This document shows, one piece after another, positions 16,894-25,685 of a stretch of 33,117 nt of DNA. Under the pieces are notes generated by a model, which saw nothing but the letters and a program-made list of their open reading frames with translations, searched no databases and had not been told where the DNA came from. Made by a program: the position numbers and the translations under genes. The DNA is from an uncultured Clostridia bacterium (GTDB lineage Bacteria; Bacillota; Clostridia; Oscillospirales; CAG-272), in assembly GCA_947643245.1 (NCBI GenBank), contig CANRVI010000006.1, forward strand, positions 1 to 33,117, written 5' to 3'. Each line of letters opens with the position of its first letter. Position 1 is the stretch's first letter.

Positions 16894-18147
16894 ATGAACG
16901 AGATATGCGATCAGGTCAAAGCGCTGTGCCAGCATGCAAAATCCGCCGCGCCTGCGCTAGCCAGCGCGGCAGGTGAGATACGTAATAATGTGCTCGCCTC
17001 CTTTGCCGCCCTGCTGCGGCAAAACCAGCAAAGAATTCTTTTAGCGAACGAGGCGGATATGACGGCTGCCAGAGAAAGCGGTCTGTCTGACGCTATGATG
17101 GACCGGCTGCTCCTTACCCCGGCCCGGCTGGAGGATATCGCAGCCGCTATGGAGGCGCTGGTGATGCAGGAAGATCCTATCGGCCTTGGCACGGTGCGTA
17201 CCCGTCCTAACGGAATGGAGATCAAACGGATCCGGGTTCCTCTTGGAGTAGTGGGTGTGATTTTTGAATCCCGCCCTAATGTCAGCGCAGATATAGCAGG
17301 GCTGTGCATCAAAAGCGGCAATGCCGCTGTTCTGCGTGGTGGAAAGGAGGCTATCCGTTCCAACACGGCTATTGTGGAAATCGTCCGAGAGGCTCTGTCT
17401 GCCCATGGCCTACCGGCAGATTGTGTGTCGCTAATCCCCTTTACGGACCGTGCCGGCGCCCAGGCGCTTATGGAGATGCGCGGGCTTGTGGATGTGCTGA
17501 TTCCAAGAGGGGGCAAGGGACTGATTCAAAATGTAGTAGAAAATGCGAAGGTGCCTGTCATCGAAACGGGCGCGGGAAATTGCCATTTGTACATTCACAG
17601 GGATGCGGATGCAGATATGGCAGTGTCTATCGCTATCAATGCCAAAACCTCCCGCCCCTCTGTGTGCAACGCAATTGAAACGATTTTGGTGCACCAGGAT
17701 ATGGCAGACCTGATTCTTCCGCGGCTGCAGGAAGCTTTAGAGAGCCGGGGCGTAGAGCTTCGCTGCTGTCCCCGCACCCTTGCGGTGATTGGAGGAAAGG
17801 CTGCAAAAGAAGCGGATTGGGCCACAGAATACGACGACCTGATTGCGGCAGTTAAAATTGTGGACTCCCTGGAGGAGGCGGTAGCCCATATCAACCGGTA
17901 CAGCACCGGCCACAGCGAGACCATCGTCACAAAAAATACTGCTGCCGCGTCCTATTTTACAGGAGCGGTGGATTCTGCCTGTGTGTATGTAAACGTATCC
18001 ACTCGGTTTACGGACGGAGGCTGTTTCGGTCTGGGCGCCGAAGTGGGTATCGCCACCCAAAAGCTTCATGCAAGGGGGCCACTGGGTCTAGCAGCGCTGA
18101 CGACAGAAAAATATATTATCACCGGAGACGGTCAAATTCGAATCTAA
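16894..18147 (+). CDS. proA: glutamate-5-semialdehyde dehydrogenase (gamma-glutamyl phosphate reductase)
   Basis: RVPLGVVGVIFESRPNVSADIAGLCIKSGNA, RGGKGLIQNV, VYVNVSTRFTDGGCFGLGAEVGIATQKLHARGPLGL. ORF opens at 16867; SD placement favours 16894. Confidence 0.95.
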   Translation: MNEICDQVKALCQHAKSAAPALASAAGEIRNNVLASFAALLRQNQQRILLANEADMTAARESGLSDAMMDRLLLTPARLEDIAAAMEALVMQEDPIGLGTVRTRPNGMEIKRIRVPLGVVGVIFESRPNVSADIAGLCIKSGNAAVLRGGKEAIRSNTAIVEIVREALSAHGLPADCVSLIPFTDRAGAQALMEMRGLVDVLIPRGGKGLIQNVVENAKVPVIETGAGNCHLYIHRDADADMAVSIAINAKTSRPSVCNAIETILVHQDMADLILPRLQEALESRGVELRCCPRTLAVIGGKAAKEADWATEYDDLIAAVKIVDSLEEAVAHINRYSTGHSETIVTKNTAAASYFTGAVDSACVYVNVSTRFTDGGCFGLGAEVGIATQKLHARGPLGLAALTTEKYIITGDGQIRI

Positions 18148-18163
18148 TATTTAGGAGGCATAT

Positions 18164-18994
18164 ATGAAACTTGGTATCATCAACGATTGGAGTGAAGCGG
18201 GTTTCCAATACGTACAGAGCAAGGGCCTGGAGGCCATAGAATTTTGCGTGAACTACTACAGCGACAGTAAGGCATTTTTGGAAAAGGCGCCGGAGGTCAA
18301 AGGGCTCAGCGAAAAATATGGGATCCCGGTTGGATCCACGGGCCGTTGGGGAGCTACCCGTTTGGATGAGGAAGGACATATCATCGAAAAGGCGCTGCAA
18401 GAGGATTTGGATATTATTGAGGCTGCATCCATTATGGGCTGTCCTGTGTTCAACTGCGGCTGCAACCGGGTGGAGGCGCTGACCTATTACGACAACTGTC
18501 AGCGGGCTATCGAATATTTTGGAAAGCTGCTGGACTATGCGCGGCCAAGAGGTGTGAAAATCGCCGTATATAACTGCGGCTGGAACAATTTTGTTTACGA
18601 CGATAAGGCATGGGAAATCGTGTTGGGTGCCCTGCCGGAACTGGGTATCAAATACGATGTATCGCACTGCTTTGCTCACGGGGGCGACCGTAACTACCTC
18701 CGGGAACTGCGGGATTGGGGGCACAAGATTGTCCATTTTCATATCAAAGGGTCTCTGTACATAGATGGCGAACGGTATGATGATCCACCGGCAGGGCTGG
18801 ATCAAACCAACTGGGGTGCGGTGATGGATATGCTGTATACCAAGGGATACGACGGGATGCTGTCTATCGAGCCGCATTCGGAATACTGGAAGGAAGAAAA
18901 GGGCAGTTGGGCTGTTGATTTTACCATTCAGTATATCCGTCCCTATATTATGCCCGATGGTTATACATCTCCGGAAACTCCTTATTTTCCGTAA
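18164..18994 (+). CDS. sugar phosphate isomerase/epimerase family (AP-endonuclease 2-like TIM barrel)
   Basis: Xylose isomerase-like TIM barrel signatures: YDVSHCFAHGGD, IVHFHIKGS, GYDGMLSIEPH. SD TAGGAGGC. Confidence 0.8.
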   Translation: MKLGIINDWSEAGFQYVQSKGLEAIEFCVNYYSDSKAFLEKAPEVKGLSEKYGIPVGSTGRWGATRLDEEGHIIEKALQEDLDIIEAASIMGCPVFNCGCNRVEALTYYDNCQRAIEYFGKLLDYARPRGVKIAVYNCGWNNFVYDDKAWEIVLGALPELGIKYDVSHCFAHGGDRNYLRELRDWGHKIVHFHIKGSLYIDGERYDDPPAGLDQTNWGAVMDMLYTKGYDGMLSIEPHSEYWKEEKGSWAVDFTIQYIRPYIMPDGYTSPETPYFP

Positions 18995-19014
18995 GTGTTA
19001 AGTGGAAAATTTTT

Positions 19015-19054
19015 CTCCCAAGCATCCGATTTGTGATGCTTGGGAGGTTTTTTT
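19015..19054 (+). terminator. rho-independent terminator
   Basis: CTCCCAAGCATC - 8 nt loop - GATGCTTGGGAG then GGTTTTTTT. Confidence 0.92.
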
Positions 19055-19135
19055 ATACTCACCTTTAATGAGGGATTATTTATGTTGGCACTTCTTTTGC
19101 CCAAAAGGGAAATTTAAGTATATTGCCTGATTTTC

Positions 19136-19164
19136 TTGCAAAAGAGAGAAAAATGTGGTATCCT
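19136..19164 (+). promoter_or_regulatory. sigma70-type promoter for a candidate non-coding transcript
   Basis: TTGCAA - 17 nt - TATCCT, downstream of the preceding terminator. Confidence 0.5.
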
Positions 19165-19170
19165 AATAGA

Positions 19171-19376
19171 AAGTAAATATATGAGATATTACGTGGCAGC
19201 AGAAAGATTTCTGGCTGCTCAATTTGGGGAATTACGGCTAAAATAGAAAAGCGTTTGGCAGCATGGCGAGCTGTTCGCCATACCTTATGAATTTGTAAAA
19301 AGGGATCGCAGAGAATGGTATAGTATGGCTTTCGCTTTTCCATTTTGAATAAACAGCCGGAGACGTCTCCGGCTGT
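19171..19376 (+). ncRNA. candidate structured non-coding RNA or leader (no family recognised)
   Basis: Hairpin 19173-19192; hairpin 19196-19218 (GCAGCAGAA/TTCT-g-GCTGC); long stem AAAAT-a-GAAAAGCG (19240-19253) / CGCTTTTC-c-ATTTT (19333-19346) enclosing ATGGCGA/TCGCCAT (19263-19281); 24-nt perfect palindrome 19353-19376. No convincing ORF. Confidence 0.4.
19353..19376. terminator. 24-nt perfect palindrome, possible terminator or attenuator
   Basis: ACAGCCGGAGAC|GTCTCCGGCTGT; only a weak T-run follows on the plus strand (CATAGGTTTGT). Confidence 0.45.
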
Positions 19377-19393
19377 CATAGGTTTGTATTATT

Positions 19394-20032
19394 ATGGAAC
19401 AGAAGAAAGGCGGAGGGGCATTGCCAATCTTTGAATACGAAAGCAAGAAAAATGTAGAAAATATGAATGGAACTCCGGTCGTTATTCAAATCGAAAGCCT
19501 GCAGCGGGAACTGGAAGGCGCAAATCTTTTTGGATCTCCTACCGCGCCTGCACAGGGGAACGAGAATGGATATCTGCAGGAGGATGAAGCATTTTTGGAT
19601 ACACAGATGCCTGAAGATTTTTGCAATGAAGAAGGGACAGGTATGTATACTTTGGTCAGCCGAGGAGAGCTTTCCCGACAGGGAGAATTGCTGCAGCTGG
19701 CCTATCAGGAAGAACTGGATGGAGAAGAAGGGGTGGATGCCTCCGTTCCTACACAGGTATGCCTTACTTTTTCGGAAGCGGTGTGCAGTCCTGTCACCGT
19801 AAGCCGAAGCGGTGACATGCGCACGGTTTTTACTGTGGAACAGGGCGTGCGGCAGTATAGCACATATCATACCCCCTATGGACAGGTAGATATGTGTATA
19901 ATCGGAAAAAAAGTTGAAAATCGGATCGGCTCTGCCGGCGGTGTTCTGGTGTTGGACTATGCGGTAGAACTGCGCGGGATGATTACCCAGCGGACGAAGA
20001 TGACGATTCGGGTAAAACCGGAACAAAGATAA
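19394..20032 (+). CDS. DUF1934 domain-containing protein (YwiB-like)
   Basis: C-terminal TVSRSGDMRTVFTVEQGVRQYSTYHTPYGQVDMCIIGKKVE...GGVLVLDYAVELRG fits the family. Start is uncertain (ATG 19394, TTG 19421 after GGAGG, or ATG 19463). Confidence 0.7.
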   Translation: MEQKKGGGALPIFEYESKKNVENMNGTPVVIQIESLQRELEGANLFGSPTAPAQGNENGYLQEDEAFLDTQMPEDFCNEEGTGMYTLVSRGELSRQGELLQLAYQEELDGEEGVDASVPTQVCLTFSEAVCSPVTVSRSGDMRTVFTVEQGVRQYSTYHTPYGQVDMCIIGKKVENRIGSAGGVLVLDYAVELRGMITQRTKMTIRVKPEQR

Positions 20033-20056
20033 GAAAAAGAGAAGGGGGCGGCGTGC

Positions 20057-21112
20057 GTGACGGAAGCAGCATTTCGGCGGGAAATGAAAAATGGACTGGC
20101 CGGTGTGTATCTTCTATATGGGGAGGAGGATTATCTCAAACGGTTTTATGTTGGCCGTGCCCAGGCGTTGACGCTGTCGGAAGATGAGACACAGGCTGCC
20201 TTTGACAGCTATAAAATGGGGACGGACGCTCCAGATTTAGATGCACTGGAGGAAGCTGTCCTGGCTCTGCCGCTTATGGGTGAGCGAGTGTTTATCCAGT
20301 ATCGGGGCGGAATTGGTTCTCTTGGAACTGCCGGGCAAAAGCAGCTTGTGGAAATACTTGGGAAGGTAGATCCTGCCAGCACCGTATGTCTGGTGGCACC
20401 CCCTGCCGGTGGCTTTGATCCGGGTAAACCCGGACGAGGAAAGCCGTCTGCCCTGTACAAGAAACTGGAACCGGTGTGTACTATGGTGGATCTGTCTGCT
20501 TACCCTCCCGGAGAACTGAAAAAATGGATGAGCCGCCGTCTGTCACGTGCAGGCGTTTTTTTGCGGGAGGATGCGGCAGACGCTATGCTATGCCGGTGCG
20601 GTCGGGATATGTATATTCTGTCCGGAGAATTGGACAAGCTTGCGGCTTATGCTGGTGCGGCCGGACTGTCGGAAATCGGCCCCGATCAAGTTGAGTTTGT
20701 TACCTGTACCGCCGGAGAAGAGGACGCTTTTGCCTTGGCAAATGCCGTGCTGGCCGGGGACAGGGGCCGTGCTCTATCTGCACTTTCATATTATAAAAAA
20801 AATCAAATTAATGCTGTTGCAGCCCTTGCTTCTGTGTCAAAAGCGATTTGTGATATGCTTGCAGTCAGCCGGCTTGCCGGTGCAGGGTATGATCAGGCGG
20901 GAATTGCTTCTGCTTTGAAAATGCATACTTACCGCGCAGGTCTGTATCTGTCCGCAGTACGGGGAATGGAACCCAGCCGGCTTGCAGCCGCAGCCGGCCG
21001 ATGCCGGGAGGCGGACGTGCTGCTGAAAAGCACAAAACTGGATTATATCGCCCTGGAGCGAGTAATTTGTACCATTCCTTCTAAAAAGACAGGAGAAGTA
21101 AGGCATGGATAA
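20057..21112 (+). CDS. holA: DNA polymerase III subunit delta
   Basis: GTG start after GAAGGGGG; GVYLLYGEEDYLKR, ELDKLAAYAG, AFALANAVLAGDRGRALSAL typical of HolA. Confidence 0.9.
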   Translation: MTEAAFRREMKNGLAGVYLLYGEEDYLKRFYVGRAQALTLSEDETQAAFDSYKMGTDAPDLDALEEAVLALPLMGERVFIQYRGGIGSLGTAGQKQLVEILGKVDPASTVCLVAPPAGGFDPGKPGRGKPSALYKKLEPVCTMVDLSAYPPGELKKWMSRRLSRAGVFLREDAADAMLCRCGRDMYILSGELDKLAAYAGAAGLSEIGPDQVEFVTCTAGEEDAFALANAVLAGDRGRALSALSYYKKNQINAVAALASVSKAICDMLAVSRLAGAGYDQAGIASALKMHTYRAGLYLSAVRGMEPSRLAAAAGRCREADVLLKSTKLDYIALERVICTIPSKKTGEVRHG

Positions 21113-21698
21113 AATTCCTATTTCTCTGCCAGTTGTGGTAGAGGGTAAGTATGATCAAATCAAACTTTCTTCTGTAATCGACGCCACGATTTTGACGACT
21201 CAGGGATTTGGCGTGTTTAACAATTGGGAAAAACGGGCCTTGTTACGAACTTTATCAAAAAACGGAATTATTATTTTGACAGACAGCGATGGAGCGGGGA
21301 AAATGATTCGATCTCACATCCAGTCTTTTATTCCGCCGGATAAAATTTATCATTTGTATATTCCCCAAATTGCCGGGAAAGAAAAACGTAAAAAAGCCCC
21401 CTCTAAAGCGGGAACGCTGGGAGTGGAAGGAATGGAACCGGCGCTTTTGCGGCAGATTTTTGAAAAATTTATCAGCCGTCATGGGGTTTCAAATAGAAAC
21501 GTGGCTCCTATCACGAAAGCAGATTTTTTTGCAGATGGACTTACAGGGCGGGCAGGCAGCGCTGCAATGCGGAACGCCTTGTCCGCGCGTCTGTGCCTCC
21601 CAAAAGATATGACGCCAACCGCGCTGCTGGCAGCAGTAAATATGCTGCTGGATCGAAAGGAATACCAGGCGCAGATTGCGTCGATTCGGGAAGGATAA
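21105..21698 (+). CDS. Toprim/DUF4093 protein, RNase M5-like
   Basis: VVVEGKYDQIKL, IIILTDSDGAGKMIR (Toprim DxD), GTLGVEGMEP. Overlaps the holA end by 8 nt. Confidence 0.8.
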   Translation: MDKIPISLPVVVEGKYDQIKLSSVIDATILTTQGFGVFNNWEKRALLRTLSKNGIIILTDSDGAGKMIRSHIQSFIPPDKIYHLYIPQIAGKEKRKKAPSKAGTLGVEGMEPALLRQIFEKFISRHGVSNRNVAPITKADFFADGLTGRAGSAAMRNALSARLCLPKDMTPTALLAAVNMLLDRKEYQAQIASIREG

Positions 21699-21776
21699 TC
21701 TTATCGCTCCCTGCACACAATACAAATACCACCGACAATAAGAAAGGATTTCCCTTCGGGGAACGGTGAAGATTGG

Positions 21777-22211
21777 ATGCTGAAACGGCTATTTTTAAAA
21801 TATCGTCAGTTATTATTGTATACACTGTTCGGCGGTTTGACTACAGTTATCGATCTGGCTGTATACTATATATTATACAATTTATTTTCTATTCATTATC
21901 TGGTGGCGCAGACGATTAGCTGGATTGCCGCCGTTTTGTTTGCGTATGTTACCAACAAGCGGTATGTGTTTGTCAGTCGGGCGCGGGGAATGACCATGTT
22001 GGCGGAATTAGCTAAATTTATTTCCGGCCGTCTTTTCTCTTTTGGCGTACAGACAGTATGTTTGGCAGTTCTGGTGGAATTGGCCCATTGGAATGAAAAC
22101 GTAGTCCGCCTGCCTGTGCTGGTGATCGTTACAATTTTAAACTATGTCGTCAGTCGGGTGTTTGTTTTTGAAAAGAAACAGGATTCGACTGCGACAACAC
22201 AGGAAATATAA
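21777..22211 (+). CDS. GtrA family membrane protein
   Basis: YTLFGGLTTVIDLAVYYIL, AQTISWIAAVLFAYVTNKRYVF, FISGRLFSFGVQT; four TM segments. Confidence 0.9.
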   Translation: MLKRLFLKYRQLLLYTLFGGLTTVIDLAVYYILYNLFSIHYLVAQTISWIAAVLFAYVTNKRYVFVSRARGMTMLAELAKFISGRLFSFGVQTVCLAVLVELAHWNENVVRLPVLVIVTILNYVVSRVFVFEKKQDSTATTQEI

Positions 22212-22251
22212 AGCAAAGTAAACGGCAAACCGCCGTTGCAATGCTTTATAT
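22206..22251. repeat. nested inverted repeat overlapping the GtrA gene stop codon
   Basis: ATATAAAGCA-aagta-AACGGC-aaacc-GCCGTT-gcaa-TGCTTTATAT. Confidence 0.8.
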
Positions 22252-22283
22252 TGGGTTTTGTCCCATATTAAAGGAAAAGAAAA

Positions 22284-24197
22284 ATGGAAAAAAAATTTTT
22301 ACCAGTAACTCCCCATGAGGTACACGCAGCCGGCCAGGACGTGCCGGATTTTGTATATGTATGCGGTGATGCATACGTGGATCATCCGTCTTTTGGCGCC
22401 GCAATTATTGGCCGGGTGCTGGAAGACGCTGGATTTGTGGTGGCGATGCTGCCCCAGCCGGATTACAAAAGCTGCCAAGCAATGAAAACTTTTGGCCGCC
22501 CCCGGCTGGGTTTTTTGGTATCCAGTGGAAATATTGATTCTATGGTATGCCATTATACAGCGGCAAAGAAAAAACGTACAACAGACTATTATTCCCCCGG
22601 CGGACGGGCAGGATACCGTCCGGACAGAGCGGTGATCGTATACTGTAACCGGATCCGGGAGGCATATGGAGACGTGCCAATTATTATTGGCGGGCTGGAA
22701 GCGTCCCTGCGTCGGTTTGCGCATTACGATTATTGGGATAACCGTGTGCGCCGCAGTATATTGGTGGACAGCCGAGCGGATATTCTTTCCTATGGGATGG
22801 GGGAAAAATCTATTTTACGTATAGCGCAGCTGCTGGATAAGGGTGTACCGGTAAAGAAGATTCGAGACGTCCGCGGCACTGCTTATCTATGCAGGAAAGA
22901 GGACGCAATTCATTTCCCTAAGGTGGAAGAAAATTTTGATTACGATCAGTTAAAAACAGATAAGGCAGCTTATGCGAAAGCCTTTGCGATACAATATAAA
23001 AATAACGATGCCATCAGCGGCCGTGCTATCACCGAATATTACGGAGAACGGATGCTGGTACAGAATCCCCCTATGCCGCCTCTGGAGCGAGAAGAGCTGG
23101 ACCGGGTGTACGCCCTGCCTTATATGCGGGCAGTCCATCCCATGTATGATAAGGATGACGGCGTACCTGCTATTTCCGAAGTTAAATTTTCTATCACCCA
23201 CAACCGCGGCTGCTTTGGAGGGTGTAATTTTTGCGCTCTAGCGTTTCATCAGGGACGGAGTGTACGCAGCAGAAGTATTGAAAGTGTTGTCCGCGAGGCA
23301 GAAATTATTGCCGCCATGCCGGACTTTAAAGGATATATTCACGATGTAGGCGGGCCAACGGCAAATTTTCGTCATCCTTCTTGTCAGCAGCAGCTGGAAC
23401 GTGGGGTATGCCAGGGAAAACGGTGCTTGGTACCTACTCCGTGTAAGCATTTGGATGCGGACCATAAGGAATACATAGAATTGCTGCAGGCTGTAGAAAA
23501 GGTTTGTGGCGTGAAGAAAGTATTTATCCGCAGCGGCATTCGGTTTGACTATATGCTGCAGGACAAAAACGATGCGTTTTTTGAAAAGCTGGTGCGGGAT
23601 CATGTGAGCGGGCAGTTAAAGGTAGCGCCAGAGCACTGCTCCCCCTATGTGCTGCGTTGCATGGGTAAACCGGATATTGCGGTATATGATGCATTCAGAG
23701 AAAAATTTTTCAATCTAACGGAGAAGGCAGGAAAGGAACAATATTTGGTACCTTACCTTATGTCCAGCCATCCGGGCAGCCGTCTGTCCGATGCAGTTGA
23801 GCTAGCGCTTTATATCAAGCGGATTGGGCTGTCCCCTGAACAGGTACAGGATTTTTATCCTACCCCTGGAACAGCTTCTACTGTGATGTATTACACGGGA
23901 ATTGATCCCCTTACAGGAAAGAACGTGTATACGGCTACAGATTATAAAGAAAAACAGCTTCAGCGAGCTTTGCTTCAGTATTGGCGGCCAGAGAATCGGC
24001 GGCTGGTAATGGAAGCGCTGCACCGGTGCGGCAGAGAAGATTTAATTGGTTTTGGCTCGGACTGTTTGATCCGTCCTACACGGGATGGTAAGAAAAAAGG
24101 GACAAAAGAAAAAAAGGGACAGCCGTCCCGAAAAGGAAAAAATCGTCCTGCTAATGGTAGCGCTGATACTCGTCGGGGACGAAAAGGCAGACGTTAA
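22284..24197 (+). CDS. YgiQ family radical SAM protein
   Basis: DVPIIIGGLEASLRRFAHYDYWD, radical SAM CFGGCNFC (Cx3Cx2C), lysine/arginine-rich C-terminal tail. Confidence 0.93.
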   Translation: MEKKFLPVTPHEVHAAGQDVPDFVYVCGDAYVDHPSFGAAIIGRVLEDAGFVVAMLPQPDYKSCQAMKTFGRPRLGFLVSSGNIDSMVCHYTAAKKKRTTDYYSPGGRAGYRPDRAVIVYCNRIREAYGDVPIIIGGLEASLRRFAHYDYWDNRVRRSILVDSRADILSYGMGEKSILRIAQLLDKGVPVKKIRDVRGTAYLCRKEDAIHFPKVEENFDYDQLKTDKAAYAKAFAIQYKNNDAISGRAITEYYGERMLVQNPPMPPLEREELDRVYALPYMRAVHPMYDKDDGVPAISEVKFSITHNRGCFGGCNFCALAFHQGRSVRSRSIESVVREAEIIAAMPDFKGYIHDVGGPTANFRHPSCQQQLERGVCQGKRCLVPTPCKHLDADHKEYIELLQAVEKVCGVKKVFIRSGIRFDYMLQDKNDAFFEKLVRDHVSGQLKVAPEHCSPYVLRCMGKPDIAVYDAFREKFFNLTEKAGKEQYLVPYLMSSHPGSRLSDAVELALYIKRIGLSPEQVQDFYPTPGTASTVMYYTGIDPLTGKNVYTATDYKEKQLQRALLQYWRPENRRLVMEALHRCGREDLIGFGSDCLIRPTRDGKKKGTKEKKGQPSRKGKNRPANGSADTRRGRKGRR

Positions 24198-24250
24198 CCC
24201 TGCTTTAAGGTTTGTACAAGCTTTGTGATATGAAAGGAAATGCAATCCCT

Positions 24251-24922
24251 ATGCAATACAAAGATACCATTCATGGTAAATTTTTGTCCCGTCCAAACCG
24301 ATTTGTCGCGTTGGTAGAAGTGGATGGGACAGTACAAATCTGCCATGTGAAAAATACCGGACGATGCCGGGAATTACTAATTCCTGGCGCTGATGTAGTA
24401 CTGAGCGTTGCAGAGAATCCAGCACGAAAAACAGCCTTTGACTTAATAGCGGTAAAAAAAGCTGGCCGTCTGATTAACATAGATTCTCAAGCGCCCAACC
24501 AAGCTGCTGCAGAATTTTTGCCTACTATATTTCCTGAAGAAACGATTTGTCCGGAATATAAAATAGAAGATTCCCGTCTGGATTTTTGCATAGAGACAAG
24601 GGATGGGCCAGTATATTTAGAAGTAAAAGGGGTTACACTGGAAGAAGATGGCGTAGTTCTATTTCCAGACGCACCTACGCAACGAGGAACGAAGCATTTG
24701 CATACACTAACCCGGCTTGCGATGCAAGGGTATAAAACTTGTGTCTTTTTTGTAATTCAAATGGAAGGAGTATCCTATTTTACTCCAAATCGCCGGACAG
24801 ATCCCGTTTTTGCAAACGCTCTAACAGAAGCCGCTGCTGCGGGGGTAACGCTTTGGGCTAGAGATTGCCATATTACGGACAACACAATGGAAATTGGAGA
24901 CTCGGTAGAAATTCGGCTGTAA
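24251..24922 (+). CDS. sfsA: DNA/RNA nuclease SfsA (sugar fermentation stimulation protein homolog)
   Basis: FLSRPNRFVALVEVDG, HVKNTGRCRELLIPGADVVL, YLEVKGVTLEEDGVVLFPDAPTQRGTKHLHTL. ORF opens at 24212; start 24251 fits family length. Confidence 0.92.
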   Translation: MQYKDTIHGKFLSRPNRFVALVEVDGTVQICHVKNTGRCRELLIPGADVVLSVAENPARKTAFDLIAVKKAGRLINIDSQAPNQAAAEFLPTIFPEETICPEYKIEDSRLDFCIETRDGPVYLEVKGVTLEEDGVVLFPDAPTQRGTKHLHTLTRLAMQGYKTCVFFVIQMEGVSYFTPNRRTDPVFANALTEAAAAGVTLWARDCHITDNTMEIGDSVEIRL

Positions 24923-24929
24923 AAGAATA

Positions 24930-24957
24930 AAAAAGTACCGGCAAATCAGCCGGTACT
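24930..24957 (-). terminator. rho-independent terminator of the minus-strand 24967-25287 gene
   Basis: Minus strand AGTACCGGC-tgattt-GCCGGTACT then TTTTTATTC. Confidence 0.8.
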
Positions 24958-24966
24958 GGCAAGGTG

Positions 24967-25287
24967 TTATATTGCAAACAAATCGTCAATTACTTCGTCT
25001 AATGTGCAGGGCGTTACTAAACCTCTGCTGATCAAGTCATAAATTTGTTCTGCTTCCATCCGATTTCTTGTAAGATCTGGAAGACATCGTACTTCCCGTC
25101 TGGTACCACCACAATCTACTTTTGTAACTGTAAGAGAATATTGAGATTGTGTGAGTTGTTTAGAAGTATATTCAGCCTGTACCGGTTCCTGCGTCAGACG
25201 GTATAGGAGAATTATATCCCCTGCAGCTCTTTTTATTGATGTACGAATTACCTCTTGCAGATTTTCTTCAAGTTTTTTGTGTGTCAT
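24967..25287 (-). CDS. small DUF6514-like protein
   Basis: 106 aa; C-terminal VRCLPDLTRNRMEAEQIYDLISRGLVTPCTLDEVIDDLF resembles clostridial DUF6514. Own terminator; SD AAAGGACGG. Confidence 0.6.
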   Translation of the reverse strand: MTHKKLEENLQEVIRTSIKRAAGDIILLYRLTQEPVQAEYTSKQLTQSQYSLTVTKVDCGGTRREVRCLPDLTRNRMEAEQIYDLISRGLVTPCTLDEVIDDLFAI

Positions 25288-25685
25288 ACCGTCCGTCCTT
25301 TCTCTGAAATGAATAAGATAACAAAATTATAGCAATGTTACAAATTTGAAGATTAAGAAACATTTGATATTTTTCGCACAAATGGAACGACTTGCAACTC
25401 TTTTCGACAGCATATGACCGGAAAAGGCGTGTAAAAACAGGGATTTTCGAGAATATCTTGCAAAGAATTCTAAAATATTCTTTTATTCGTCAGCAATCGA
25501 AACCATCTACATGTTGTATTTCTTGGTTTTTAGATACAAGAAAGGGCACAAGATATACGAATTACTGTAGTTTTTTGCAGATTATGTTTTACAAATGGGA
25601 GATTAAAACGTATTTTTTAATTTTTTAATTATAGAAAAATATTTTAATAAATCATTCAATTAAAACGGAGGCAGATAAAAGAAAT

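Noticed and set aside
18119-18877. 252-aa minus-strand ORF
   Set aside because: Antisense to the isomerase gene; no family signature.
19136-19376. 6S RNA
   Set aside because: The region folds as successive separate stems rather than one long hairpin with a central bubble, so I do not assign it to 6S without an Infernal search.
19080-19379. 99-aa minus-strand ORF across the candidate ncRNA
   Set aside because: Starts inside a palindrome context without SD and has no recognisable domain; the RNA structure explains the region better.
19376-20026. 216-aa minus-strand ORF opposite the DUF1934 gene
   Set aside because: The plus-strand reading has domain-like features; the antisense reading shows none and has no SD.
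25392-25628. 78-aa plus-strand ORF in the gap upstream of the CBS gene
   Set aside because: No SD or family features; AT-rich gap produces chance ORFs.
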